A DNA stretch of 64,000 bases from Smallanthus sonchifolius (GCA_023525975.1 CM042022.1:65554001-65618000), one strand, 5' to 3'. Shown: positions 11,300-22,765, counted from the first letter of the stretch. Numbers and translations: made by a program. Notes: generated from the sequence alone by a model not told the origin.

Positions 11300-11884
11300 G
11301 TTTGGCTCCATATATGAGGTTAATTCGGTGGAAGACCGGTTAATTCTTCCCGAAAAACATCCACGTGATCGCACACTACAGGAATGTCCGTAATTTGTCG
11401 TTCACGTTTAGAGTCTAAAAAATACACTAGGAATATACTACATTTTTCTTTCACACATTTCTTAGCCTTAGCTACAGAAATAGTTTCAATCTTATTTTCA
11501 TTACTATCCCATTGTATCAACATAAACTCTCTGTTAGGCCTACAAATCCTAACACTTCGTTGATCACAATCGATCTGAGCATGGCATTGGCTTAACTAAT
11601 CCATTCCAAGGATAACATCGTACTTGCTCATACTTATAGGCATTAATTCAAACACAATACTTTCATCACCTAGAGTCATCTTTAAATTTAAATATGATTC
11701 GGTTATCTTAATATGTTCCCCACTCGCCATCTCAACTACATAGGCAAGCTTGAGTGGTGTAGGTCAATGCTTAAATGTAAACTAAAGGAATATGAGATAA
11801 AATTCCTATTTGCACCTGTGTCAAATAGTATTTCAGCATAAATATCGTTAACTAGAAACGTACCAGCCACTACTTTGGCATTGG
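11300..11884 (-). pseudogene. Protease of Gypsy B
   Basis: The minus strand reads VVAGTFLVNDIYAEILFDTG at about 11825-11884, giving an aspartic-protease LFDTGAN motif, with further protease and linker similarity down to 11320. Multiple stops break it. The frame runs straight into the gag C-terminus at 56206 when the E insertion is excised. Confidence 0.8.
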
Positions 11885-13653
11885 TGTAACATCCCGAAAA
11901 TCCCTAAGATAATGGTTCGGGCTAATGAGTAAGCCGAGTCTCTTTTAACTGACATGGTTAATAAGGATGGTCATGTAAAAACCACTTTAATTGCAACCCT
12001 ATGTCATTTTTTACCTAGGTGTGTGGTGGCAAGGAGTAGCGACAGGAGAGGGATCTAGTGAAGGGAAAGAGGAGACGACGGTGGTCCCACGGCGGTCCTA
12101 TGGTGGTGCTAAGCGTGGGAAGTCCATTGCACGTTAAGGAAACCCTCGATCTTGTTCTGTTACTTCTCCTCACTCTTTTTGCATGTAAACCAATTAAGGT
12201 TTTGGGTTCCTGTTTATGATGACTGAAGAGGAGATGAGGACGATGACGGTGGGCTTATCTGTGATAGCATGGAAGTCGGGGGAGGTAGTAGAAGGTGGTG
12301 GTGGTGGGTGACAGTGGCAACAGGAAAGGAGGGATGGGCACAATGGTGAACCGTAGGGAGGTGCTCGACGACGAGGATGATCGAAACCAACGGGGACGGC
12401 TTGGGGTGTTGGGCCATGGTGAGGGTGGCTAGACAATGATGGTGGGTGTAGCATGACCATGGTGGTCGTGCACGATGGAGGAGGACGTTAGTGGTGTGCT
12501 CGGCTAGGGTTTTGCGTGACAAATAAGGTGGTGGTGCGCTGATAGTGTACGGTGGGGGAAATCGGAGTAACACCCGAGTAGGGTTTTGCATGGTGTTCGG
12601 TTAGAGCCATTCCTGAGTATAGTTTTTGTAACACCCACATCCCGGCTCACCCGAGATGCCGGCCACTTGTCGGATTTACTCATGAACATATAGTAAACAG
12701 AGATCATACACAGCGGAAGACTCTAAAATACTATTGTTATTTCATATAACTTGTATTAACGTACATTCTAAAGAAAGTACAAACATTTCTATTCTAATGC
12801 CAGCCTGCTGGAGAATGCCAGATAGCCCACCAGATACCTCTACTCTAGCCCCTTGCCTTTACTGTAGGAGGCTACGTCTTTACCTGATACACATGCTTAA
12901 ACATATGTCAGCTTACGCTGGTGAGTTCTAAGTTTTAGTCAAAATATCTTTGACCTCTGTCTCATACATAAATGGATTTATATGGCATGCAATTTAAACA
13001 TCACATTAACTTCTTTTCGAGGTCACATTAACCAACCCTTGTACAAGGTGCCATACTATATTCCACAAAGGAATGCAGTATATCTCTACGTCTTAAGTTG
13101 CAAGATATTATGTGGCATTTGGCCAGACGTGGCAAAACCTTTCCTTTCTTTACAGACCAACATAGTCAAAATGTTTGACATGGCAAAACATGTCAAAACT
13201 CTACTCTTTCCTCTTTGTCAAGACCTCTACAAGTCAAGGTAAAACCTTGACTCCTCTGTCATTACTTATCTGGGCTTACCATGATAAGTTCTAAAACGTT
13301 TTACGTGTCAAAACCATTTTCTTTCTCAAAATATTTTTAATGTGAAATCATGCCAAAAGGCAAGTTTCCATTCTAACCATTCCTTTCAAAACCAGTCCTT
13401 ATCCTAAATCCTCGTAAAGGTTTATCCGTGGTATATTAAAAAGACAAGGTGGTTATCCTTCCTGAGTAGTACCTCCAACATAGAAGTTCCTAGGAAATAA
13501 TGACGGGTCCAGGAGGGATTTATACACCACTATTTCCTTAGACAGAACATTCTGTTTGCCAGATAACTACATATCGGTCGGATGGTTACCCAACGCTTCT
13601 TTGATATCTCATGAATACTCCATTACTTAGTTTTAAGATTTAGACATGTTTTA

Positions 13654-14203
13654 TGTAAGTCCAGATTTCAATTGAAAATCACTCAAAAGATCGATCACAC
13701 ACACAGGCGGAATCTGTGTGTATGGTGGTGAAACATAGGGTAGAAACATAATTGGTGAAGATAACAGCTAACCACACACAGAATCACCACAAAAAGGATG
13801 TGAAAAAGTAAGAACAAAGAATTAAACAAATGCAAATTGTATTTATTCTTCAAGAAAAGTGAAAGAGAGAATTCAGGGTTACAGCCGCTACTCACACCCT
13901 ACAAATTCTCAAACTAGGCTATTTATAATAATTTGACACGCATCGAAACTATGCTCACCGAAATTACTAGTTTCGGTGAAGCATTTACAAGTGTGATAAG
14001 CCTGTCAAAACTAAACTATCTATCGAAACTACTAGATTCGATTGAACAAACCTCAATCGAAACTAAGTAGTTTCGATGGCCCAGAATTAGAAAATAAAAC
14101 AGGAAATTACATGAAAATGAAAATACAAGTAAATAAACTAACTAGCAATGTTAAAAAAGAAATGCATTGATGACAACAGCTTATACAAAAATAAGACTCT
14201 ACA
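13654..14203 (-). repeat. 3' LTR of C1
   Basis: 550 bp. The minus strand starts TGTAGAGTC and ends GGACTTACA. The TATA box is at about 13917-13930, with CGAAACT/AGTTTCG palindromes at 13940-14075. Confidence 0.93.
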
Positions 14204-14220
14204 ATCTCCCCCTAAGCTGC
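14204..14220 (-). promoter_or_regulatory. Polypurine tract of C1
   Basis: The minus strand reads AGCTTAGGGGGAGATT next to the LTR start TGTAGAG, the same tract as in C0. Confidence 0.9.
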
Positions 14221-14243
14221 TGAATCAATGTCTTCAACTCTTC

Positions 14244-15768
14244 TCAAGCAGTTTGCCCTTGATTTGGTTTCAGGAAGAAAGGCTTGACGTTCAATGACAC
14301 CACACTCTGGTATACCTTAGCATCAGCTTCATCATCACCATGAAAGAGCTTGATGGGATTTTTGAACAAAACTTCCAGATCTTCAGGTTGAAACTTTAGA
14401 AGCTCCATGGGCTCAAAGATCACAATATCTTCCTTGTCTTCAAACTCGATCACAGAACTTCCGATGGTTGAGTTGTAAAACCATTTTCTGAAATTTTGTA
14501 GTTGGACAGGTACTGATCGAGGTTGACAGTTTCACCAGGCTTGTACCGAAGGCTTACCCAGGGCTTTTGAGGTCTAAGATGTATCCTGGTTTTGGATATG
14601 ATCCTCTTTGGAAGAGTGGTCTTCATTGACCTGAAGTCATGGAGGGCTTGTTGCTTAAGAAACTGTCCAAAGTTACGTTCCTCGTTGACTTTTCCAAGAT
14701 TTTGTAGGGGCAATTTAGCAAGAGCCCTAATATCATATCTACAGAGTGAGCTAAACTCGTGATGAGTTTTGAAGTGCTCTACTCCTCCCTTGTACCTCCT
14801 GACAATGTATAATTTCCTTTCATTGTCATATTTCCATTCCACGGGGGGTCTATTCAGCTCTTGGTACTCTGCAAACCATTCAAAATACTTTGGAGGCTCC
14901 TCAATAGGTAATCTCCTCATCCAAGGTCTTTTGGGTCGGGATAGTCTGGATTTGGTTTAGGAGGTTGAATAGGTTCAGTAGGGGTGGATTCAGTGTGAGT
15001 TATTTGAGTTGGTTCAGTGGGGGTTGGTTCAGTGTGTACCAGATCAACTTTAACATTTTCTTCATCTTTATCATCGTTAGAGAGTGCCTACATCTCTTCT
15101 CCTTCCTCAGGGAAGTATCGCACCTTCTCTTCGTGCAGATCTTCTATAGCCAAAATTTATGGATAATCTTCATTAAATCTATAATTGTCAATCTCTTCTA
15201 AAAGAGCATTCAGCTCGTGATCTGACCCAATCTCTTCTTCATCTAAGACCACAAGCTCAACGTTAGCTTCCTTTCCCTTTCCTTTTCTCTTTTCCCTGGA
15301 AACTCTCCTTTCACTAGCCGAGGGAAGATCAAACTCAATCTCTTCAGTTTTTACTTCCTGAGCTTCCTTTGTCTTGAAGATCGTTATGGCAGACTAAGGG
15401 TTTGCTACAAAAGCAGGGGAGGAGGGTCCACCAGCAGAAGTAGTCTCCCCCTAAGCTGTAGAAAAGGTTTCTTGTTGTGAAGATTTGACTATTGAGGCTT
15501 TGAGTTGCTCAACTATATCAGATAAAGACTTAAAGACTTGTTGTTGTTGAGAGATTAGTTTCTTTTGAGTCTCAAGTTGAGTTTGTTGGACATCTAGTTG
15601 GATATGCAAACCTCCAACTTCAACATTAAGATCTTTCAATTTTTCTTTGCTTTCTTTCAACTCGGACTTCAATTTTTCTATCACTTTATTTTGTTCTGTT
15701 ACTTTGTCTTGTAACCTTTTCACCTCTAGACTTAGGGTTTTCTTACCGAGAGATACCCTTACTTTCAC
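14244..15768 (-). pseudogene. Accessory ORF of C1, C-terminal half
   Basis: The minus strand from 15768 encodes a 105-residue coiled coil (VKRLQDKVTEQNKVIEKLKS and onward), then GGPSSPAFVANP, an acidic block with VVLDEEEIGSDHELNALL, a TEPT-rich stretch, and the C-terminal block YFEWFAEYQEL, WKYDNERKLYIV and GGVEHFKTHHEFSS. It ends IFEPMELLKFQPEDLEVLF at 14244-14450. Stops and a frame change near 14450 break it. Order and motifs match C0 closely, but the N-terminal globular half is missing, removed by the deletion at about 15745. Confidence 0.85.
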
Positions 15769-16630
15769 AGAAAGAATCTAGAGTGGCATTCTTGAACTTT
15801 GTGCCATGATCACTGCGAATAGTCTTCACACTTAGATTGAACAGATTCTCGATTTGTAACAAATGAATCTTCAGAGTCTCTGGCGTCTCATCTTTCTTTG
15901 CCAGGAAGAATACCCAAGTAAACCGAGAGAAATCATCGGTTACCACCAAACAGTAAGATTTCCTTCCATGACTCATGACACTCACATGACCGAAAAGATC
16001 CATGTTAAGCAATTGAAGAGGAGAGTCAATGGAATTAGTGGTTTTGGGTTTGTGAGATGATTTGTGTTGCTTGTCCTTTGAACAAGAGAGACAATGTTCT
16101 ATGGGTGAGAAATCTTTTAAAGGAAAACCGGTGACAAGGTTTCCTCGAACAAGGCGGTTCACTGTCTTGAAGTTCACATGTCCAAATCTCTTGTGCCAGA
16201 GAAATGACTCATCTTCTGAGACTTTTGAAAGGAAGCAGGATTCGATTCCTGATGGATTATTCATATCCAGACGGTAAGTATTGAATCTTTGAGGACCACG
16301 CATGAGGATTAGATCTTCAGGAATAACCACCCTAGGCTTTAAAATCAAACATTCCTTGGAGTTGAAGAGGGCAGAAAAGTCTTTATCACAAATCTGGAAC
16401 ACACTCATCAGATTGTACTTCAGCTGTGGGACGAAATTGACATTCTCCAAGCTATTTACACCGTTAGACACAGTTCCTTGACCTTCAATCTTTCCACCTC
16501 TTGGATTGCCTGCAAAGGCGACAAAATCTCTATCCATTGGATGATAATCTTGCAATAAAGAAAAATGACCAATCATATTTCTTGAGCAACCACTGTCGAC
16601 ATGCCAGATATTGTCTCCAGTCCTCCTCAA
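15743..16630 (-). pseudogene. Protease and N-terminal integrase of C1
   Basis: A 295-codon open segment on the minus strand holds a Copia protease motif (WHVDSGCSRNMIG, catalytic Asp present) and an integrase zinc-binding region (LWHKRFGHVNFK to HCLSCSKDKQH). The integrase core follows, with NMDLFGHV, VVTDDFSRFTWVFFL and IRSDHGTKFKN. The reading stops at CESKGISR, where other Copia integrases continue with the PQQNGV segment and the third catalytic residue. Those and all of RT are deleted, and the coiled coil of the accessory ORF follows directly. Confidence 0.9.
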
Positions 16631-16751
16631 TTGTCCCTACATAAAATGAATCATTTAGACATTTGTACCCAATCCATTGCTAACTTGGAACTTCTTAATT
16701 TTACAAGATGCATTTTGTAAGTCATAGTCAGAAACCTCCTTTAATGTGTTC

Positions 16752-17629
16752 TCAAAAAAGCTCGTTCCAATTTTTAGCCTTTTTAATCCTTTTACGTCGC
16801 AAAGTTCTACTATGTTGTGATTTAGATAAAACATTTGAAGCACAATCAACTGAATTTTGAACAACAGATGATACGTTTTCTTCTTTAAAAGGATATGTAG
16901 ACAATTTACATATCTTGAAAACATGATTGGATTCCCCACAACTAAAACAAACTTTATCACATGTTGGCTTAGCCTGATAATTGTCATCACAGGATGATGA
17001 AGATGATTGTGATGTTGAGACATCAGAACTAGAGGCAACTCTTTCTTCAATATTTCTTTCTTGAAGACTTTGATCTTCCTTTAGTCTGAAAAATTCCAGA
17101 TTGCTCATTGTTTCTTGTGGAATATCAGTCACAACAACTCCTGCACTTTTAAAATTTGCAATACAAGTCATAGCATTTACAGATTTAGGAACAAAAGGCA
17201 AACCATTCTTAAACTTAGAAATAGCTTTTCTCAAACTATCATGCTCAGAAGGCACAGAACCAAAATACAAATTTTCAATGTGTTCACAAATATCTGGTTT
17301 TGACACGGACATATTATTTCATTCATCCGACTCAAGTTTATTTAAAACATTTCCCTTACTAGAACTCTCATCACAATCATCTTCGAAACCTACACAATCT
17401 GACTCTGCACAGGAAGCAAAACAGTCAGAATCTGAAGTTTGGATATAATCATCCGTAGATAAATTGCAAACAAAAGGTTTGGGAACACGAGGTACTGGCA
17501 TATCAGCAAATCTACCAGACTTAGAATATGCAGGTGGGTGAGAGTTATACCCGATGCCTTCTGTGACCTTTTTATGAATTTGGTTGTCAATGATTCCAAA
17601 AAGAATTTTCTGATCCATACCCATGTGTT
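16752..17629 (-). pseudogene. Second part of the C1 gag region
   Basis: The minus strand continues the gag reading after removal of K. It has a Cys/Asp/Ser-rich segment (DCFASCAESDCVGFEDDC), a stop near 17319, then a segment with a second zinc knuckle, CFSCGESNHVFKIC (about 16905-16950). It ends NWNELF at 16752, followed by a frame change before the protease. C3 has a similar second knuckle downstream of gag. Function beyond RNA binding cannot be read from the sequence. Confidence 0.75.
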
Positions 17630-17886
17630 TGTAGGTCTCGGGAGCCTCGTCGCGCAGCGGAAATAACACGGACCTGTTCTGTGATTTGTGTGGGAACCAA
17701 GAAATGAGACATGGAAACACGAACATATACAAAAAATAATGAAACGATATGTAATCCATAACATAGAAGTCATCTCGTATTGTTGGAGCATATTCTGGTG
17801 ACAACGAGCTTAAAGATATTATGTCTTAGTCTTAGAGTCTTTGACTTGTAATTGATAGAATTGTTAGCAACAGTTAAAGGGGAGTC

Positions 17887-18313
17887 TGTTAGGACATGTT
17901 TTGTAACTGTTGATAAAATTCTGTGTAAGTTCATAGTGAGGCGAACTTGATTTATCAAAGGCGAACTTGTTAAGTTCGCTTAGTCTATCTGAGGCGAACT
18001 TGTTAAGTTCGCTTAGCCTATTAGAGGCGAACTTGCATCTTTTAGGCGAACTTGTTAAGTTCGCCTGGTGCAGAACTGGTGCTTATAAATAGACAGTTTA
18101 CAGAGTCTGTTAGATTGTGAGACACGATATCAGGAGGAACTGATTAGAGACAGAATTATTGTAAACTGATATTGTGGTGGAAATACAAAGAGTTTATTTA
18201 CACCGTTGTTGTTGATTGAGTTACACGAGCACGTTGATCATGGATTCCGCACGTTATCTCCTTGTCGTACCGCGAGTCTAGAGATCCGTCACGCCCCGAA
18301 TTAGGGACCTACA
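17887..18313 (+). repeat. LTR1 of L
   Basis: 427 bp, TGTTAGGACATG to GGGACCTACA. It has GCGAACTTGTTAAGTTCGC palindromes at about 17960, 17993 and 18045, and the TATA box CTTATAAATAG at 18082-18092. Its first 45 bp are homologous to the U3 start of D and K. Confidence 0.92.
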
Positions 18314-18321
18314 AGTACTTC

Positions 18322-18746
18322 TGTTAGGACATGTTTTGTAACTGTTGATAAAGTTCTGTGTAAGTTTGTAGTGAGGCGAACTTGTTTTATCAGAGGCGAA
18401 CCTGTTAAGTTCGCTTAGTCTATCTCGAGGCAAACTTGTTAAGTTCGCTTAGCCTAAGTTCACCTCAGCATCTTTTAGGCGAACTTTTTAAGTTCGCCTG
18501 GTGCAGAACTGGTGCTTATAAATAGAAAGTTTACAGAGTCTGTTAGATTGTGAGACACGATATCAGGAGGAACTGATTAGAGAGAGAATTATTGTAAACT
18601 CATATTGTGGTGGAAATACAAAGAGTTTATTTACACCGTTGTTGTTGATTGAGTTACACGAGCACGTTGATCATGGATTCCGCACGTTATCACCGTGTCG
18701 TACCGCGAGTCTAGAGATCCGTCACACACCGAATTAGGGACCTACA
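18322..18746 (+). repeat. LTR2 of L
   Basis: 425 bp, nearly identical to LTR1, with palindromes at about 18377-18500 and the TATA box near 18516. Confidence 0.92.
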
Positions 18747-19113
18747 CGTATTACATACTACATACCGAAGGAGAATACATCTCTCATCTACGCTCACGGT
18801 CTAGGGGTCGGGAGAGCTCGTCCTGACCCGGACACCTCTCGACCTTGTTCCAGAAGTTCCACCTACAAATGAAGACAAGTCTTCTATTTATATGGGAAGG
18901 AACATTACTTGCGTACTTGTCTAAGTACGTAGGGTTTGGTCATGCGTACTTACTAAGTACATAGGACCAAACTGGTGAACAAGCTAAGTACTCAGGAACA
19001 CCCTCCTGCGTACTAGCCTAGTACACTGATACATTGAATTTAATCTATAGTTACTAAAACATGCTTCTACAGTGTTCAACTTGAAAATTTGCTTTGTCAG
19101 CCTTTTGTAGTCT

Positions 19114-20700
19114 TTAAGTTAAAATTTGATTATTATTCTTTTGTATAGTAAGTTGTACAATCAAAGACCGGTTTTCTCCAGAAATATCACGAATTTTCTT
19201 TAAGTAAAGTTTCTCATTTTTAGCAACAGAATCATACATCACCTTTATATGATCTCGTTTATCGACCAAAGCCTTGTTGATGAATCTATATTTCTGAATC
19301 TCATTTAAACATGATTTAGCACTGCAAAGTCTAGACATTACCTCAGCTGTTATGGCGATGAGATCCTTAGTTGGTTCAATCATGACACATTTCTCCTTTT
19401 CTTCAATGCCTGCCATCAATGACTTGTCAGCTGCTTCCCCTTCTTGATCTCCCCAATGATAGTGTCCATCAGCTTGACAGACCAGAGCTGTTGAGCTGGA
19501 AGTTGTAGTGGATTTGGGAGAGATGACAACTTGCTTTCTAGATGAATTCTTCTTCTCATGCTGCTCCTTTGATGGTGGCTCCTTACAGTTCCTTGCAAAA
19601 TGACCCCGCTGGTCACAGTTGTACCATCTCACCTTCTTGATGTCAAACCCCAGTGTCTTTCCTTGCTTGAATCTATCCATCCCAGTCCTCTTGATGAATC
19701 CTTTGGCTCTCAAAGTCAACATAGCCATACACCAATCAATATCGATCTTTTCCAAATCATCTAGGTTGATATGCTCCAAGTCATCGGGTTGAAAGCTGAC
19801 CGGTGTCAGGTTTCCAGAAATCAGTGCATCATAGCATGACATGAAGGCAGTCATGATAGGCAGATACTCATCGGGAATCATAGTGGTTGGCTTCTGAGAG
19901 TTGGATGAGGTAGTAGGTTGAACTCCAGAAATTAAAGGCGGGACATCAGTTTGAAAATAAGCCATTATTGTTTTGTTGAATAAAGTGGAGGAACCTTGAC
20001 CTACAAGAAGAGCTGTGTTTCCAGATTGATTAGTTGGAGTGACTACACCCTTCTTTATCTCTAACTCATAAGACTCCAGAATGCTGAAGAGTTCTTGCTG
20101 TGATAAGTCACTTAGTTTTTCAGTTTTCTTGATCATAATCCTGTACATATTCCATTCCTCGGGCAGTGAATCAAGCAGCTTCTTGTTTAACTCAACAGTG
20201 GGATACTTAGTTCCCAAAACCTTCAGCTTAGAGACAATGCTTGAGAATCGGTTGATCAGTTCAGACATGGGTTCTCCAGGGACACTGCTAAACATTTCAT
20301 ATTGCTTCTTGATCAAATCCCTCTTGCTTTCTCTAACCTTAGCACTTCCCTCATATCTGGTACATAAAGCAACCCAAAGATCTTTGGCAGTTGTGTACTC
20401 AGCAAATATGTTGAACACATCCATAGGAAGAGCCATAGCAATAAATCCATAAGCCTTCTTATCTCTGGAAATTAAGGCAATATCCTTTTCATAATATTCA
20501 GACACAAGCTTGGGACGTTGAACATCTGCAGTGGTAGTAACTGGATTGTGTGGACCATCAATGATTGACTGCAACAGAGTATGGTTATGGAACTGAAAGA
20601 AAGTCTTCATTTTCTTGGTCCAATCATCAAAGTCTCTAGTAAACACCAAGACAGGTGGTTTGTTTCCTCCAGTATATTCACTGTTGCTTGAAGATGCCAT
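19114..20700 (-). CDS. Gag protein of Copia C1 (528 codons, open)
   Basis: ATG at 20700 opens a 528-codon frame ending at 19114. It begins MASSSNSEYTGG and carries the retrotransposon gag core (DFDDWTKKMKTFF, LWVALCTRYEG, LIKKQYEMFSS, LLDSLPEEWNMY, ILESYELEIKK). A zinc knuckle near residue 365 reads WYNCDQRGHFARNC. Gag forms the virus-like particle and binds element RNA. The first knuckle cysteine is Trp here, so the CCHC is damaged. The start fits, since the palindrome leader ends just upstream. The same gag layout is seen in C3. Although open, it belongs to an element lacking RT. Confidence 0.88.
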   Translation of the reverse strand: MASSSNSEYTGGNKPPVLVFTRDFDDWTKKMKTFFQFHNHTLLQSIIDGPHNPVTTTADVQRPKLVSEYYEKDIALISRDKKAYGFIAMALPMDVFNIFAEYTTAKDLWVALCTRYEGSAKVRESKRDLIKKQYEMFSSVPGEPMSELINRFSSIVSKLKVLGTKYPTVELNKKLLDSLPEEWNMYRIMIKKTEKLSDLSQQELFSILESYELEIKKGVVTPTNQSGNTALLVGQGSSTLFNKTIMAYFQTDVPPLISGVQPTTSSNSQKPTTMIPDEYLPIMTAFMSCYDALISGNLTPVSFQPDDLEHINLDDLEKIDIDWCMAMLTLRAKGFIKRTGMDRFKQGKTLGFDIKKVRWYNCDQRGHFARNCKEPPSKEQHEKKNSSRKQVVISPKSTTTSSSTALVCQADGHYHWGDQEGEAADKSLMAGIEEKEKCVMIEPTKDLIAITAEVMSRLCSAKSCLNEIQKYRFINKALVDKRDHIKVMYDSVAKNEKLYLKKIRDISGENRSLIVQLTIQKNNNQILT

Positions 20701-20728
20701 AACTCAGAGAAGTTAAAAGAACAAACAG

Positions 20729-21105
20729 TAGCTAGTTTCGGGTGAATCAGGGATGATCGAAACAACTAGTTTTGATAGAGAAAAGGCTGATCGAACTACT
20801 AGTTTCGATAGAACAAGGATTGCCCGAAACTTCTAGTTTCGATTGAAGAAACAAAATCCAGAAACAACAAGTTTCGATGAAGAAGACTTGGCAGAAAATC
20901 CAGCAAAGTCAGAAGAAACTACTAGTTTCGATTGAAACTAGTTTCGATATTCCAGAAGTTTCGGGTGAACAGTCTGCAAAGATTAGTTTCGATATAACAG
21001 GACAAAAAGCTAGTTTCGGTGATACCTTCTCCAGCGAACAGTACAGACAAGAAGTTTCGATGACCAACTAAAAGCAGAAATTGTCTCCCTGTAGTTTCGA
21101 TACCT
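20729..21105. repeat. Leader palindrome cluster of C1
   Basis: At least eight CGAAACT...AGTTTCG half-site pairs, complete or partial, lie between the gag ATG and the primer-binding site. This places copies of the U3 palindrome in the untranslated leader as well. Confidence 0.85.
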
Positions 21106-21370
21106 CCTTCTTCAAGCTTCAGCAGACACCATTGATGAAAAGCTTCAACAATCAAAGATGATAAATTCCCAATTTGATTCAGAGAAAAGATTCCAAATAA
21201 GCTTCTGAACACAAATCAATCTTCAGATCCAAAAAACTCAATGAAATAGTGCCGAAATCGATGAAACGGTACTTCCAAAACTTCGATGCAGAAAAACTTC
21301 AATAAAATGCCGAAAAACACCTAAAATTGATCAAAATAATCTGAATATACTAAGAAATCAAGAGCATAAA

Positions 21371-21384
21371 GCTCTGATACCAAT
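21371..21384 (-). promoter_or_regulatory. Primer-binding site of C1
   Basis: The plus strand reads GCTCTGATACCAAT; the minus strand therefore has TTGGTATCAGAGC directly after the 5' LTR, complementary to initiator tRNA-Met. Confidence 0.93.
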
Positions 21385-21938
21385 TGTAGGTCCAGATTTC
21401 AATCAGAAATCACTCAACAGATCGATTACACACACACACAGGCGGAATCTATGTGTATGTTGGTGAAACAGAGGGTAGAAACAGAATTGGTGAAGATAAC
21501 ATCTAACCACACACAGAATCAACACAAAAAACATATGAAAAAGTAAGAACAAAACATTAAACAAATGCAAATTGTATTGATTCTTCAAGAACAGTGAAAG
21601 AGAGAATTCAAGGTTACAACCGCTACTCACACCCTAAAAATTCTCAAACTAGGCTATTTATAGTAAGTTGACAGGCATCGAAACTATGCTCACCGAAACT
21701 ACTAGTTTCGTTGAAGCATTTACAAGTGTGATAAGCATGTTGAAACTAAACTATATATCAAAACTACTAGTTTCGATTGAACAAACCTCAATCAAAACTA
21801 AGTAGTTTCGATGGCCCAGACTTAGAAACTAAAACAGGAAATTACATGAAAATGAAAATACAAGTAAATAAACTAACTAGCAATGTTAAAAAAGAAATAC
21901 ATTGATGACAACAGCTTATACAAAAATAACACTCTACA
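21385..21938 (-). repeat. 5' LTR of C1 with promoter
   Basis: 554 bp. The minus-strand TATA (CTATAAATAGCC) is at about 21652-21662. Upstream palindromes are CGAAACTACTAGTTTCG (21694-21710) and others at about 21757-21777 and 21791-21813. A duplicated copy is at 24359-24914. Confidence 0.93.
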
Positions 21939-22765
21939 TTTTATAAATAACCTCTTGTAACATGAATGCTATCCCAAATATTTAAATCAAAGTATATAGC
22001 ATTTATGTAAATCTTTCTAGCATGCATACCCCAAAACATTTAAAGTAAAACATTAAAAATGGGCCTCATAGAACTCACCTCTAACTTCCTTCTTGTTTAG
22101 ATAAACCTTAAGCACAACCAATTGGATTAATGTCCTAAGTCATCATAACATTACTTAACCAAGTCATTAGGAACTAGTTGGAACCTTACCTCAGAACTAT
22201 CTTTTACGTATTGGAACCGAAAAGCTGGAAACCGGACTTCTCTACGTGAACCGGGGCTCGGGGCACGCTTCCCTAGGTTAACTAGGTGTTTGAAAGTGTT
22301 TTTTGTTGTGTAGGATGGTCAAAAACCGAGCTCTTTGTCCAACTATTTTTAGGGTGACCGTCAGGTCCGTAGCGGACCGCTAGGCTCTAGGGTGACGGTC
22401 CGCTAAGAGTTTAAGTGGTTAATCCTTTGCTTAATAGCCAAGTAACGGACCATTAAAACATGCAATGGCGGACCGCTAGGATCCATATGACGTTCCGCTA
22501 TAGGGTTCCAAACATCCGCTAGTCAGCTGACACGTGTCACCTCCTAATTATTCCTTTGCGCCCTACGTAGCGTACCGCTAACCCTTCAGGTGGTGGTCCG
22601 CCACCCTTCATCTTTCACTTTTTCTCATTTTTAGCCCTTGGATTTTGAACTAAATACAACCTGACCCCTTGTACTTTAACATAATGCCATTTAAACCGCT
22701 TAGGTTTCATCAATTGACCACTTTAGTCTCACAACATATATTTCTTTAAAAATTGGGGTGTTACA

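Larger units (their letters stand above)
17781..18746 (+). mobile_element. Two-LTR derivative L with an internal tail
   Basis: L is flanked by CGTAT (17776-17780 and 18747-18751) inside K. It starts TGTTGGAGC and has 106 bp of internal sequence ending in the polypurine tract TTAAAGGGGAGTC. LTR1 (17887-18313), an 8-bp spacer AGTACTTC and LTR2 (18322-18746) follow. There is no primer-binding site or coding sequence. A normal insertion starts at the LTR, so the tail at the left end is unusual. Confidence 0.88.
17630..19071 (-). mobile_element. Solo LTR K (D family), split by L
   Basis: K starts TGTAGGTCTCGGGAGCC and ends ATGCTTCTACA, flanked by GTGTT (17625-17629 and 19072-19076). It is homologous to the D LTRs throughout. 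Without L it is about 470 bp. The TATA region lies near 18885, with GCGTACTT palindromes at 18908-19025. It separates the two gag parts of C1. Confidence 0.92.
13654..21938 (-). mobile_element. SIRE-type Copia element C1, pol-deleted
   Basis: C1 is flanked by TTTTA (13649-13653 and 21939-21943). On the minus strand it has 5' LTR, primer-binding site, leader with palindromes, an open gag, a second gag part, protease and half an integrase, then the C-terminal half of the accessory ORF, a polypurine tract and the 3' LTR. A deletion joins the integrase core to the accessory ORF near 15745, removing RT and RNase H. Solo LTR K lies between the two gag parts. The LTRs differ at about 30 of 550 positions by eye. 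Confidence 0.93.
12627..22765 (-). repeat. 3' LTR of A, split by C1
   Basis: The pieces are 12627-13653 and 21944-22765, starting TGTAACACCCACATCCCGG and ending GGGGTGTTACA. The intact 5' LTR copy preserves the empty C1 site near 41560-41590, where GACATGTTTTA runs directly into the flank found at 21944. The piece at 21944-22765 includes a TATA box and GCGGACCGC palindromes (about 22340-22610). A third, duplicated piece is at 24915-25741. Confidence 0.93.

Noticed and set aside
12194..12707. Proline/histidine-rich minus-strand ORFs
   Set aside because: They overlap each other in different frames, have no motif, and lie in the non-coding solo LTR E and the start of the A LTR.
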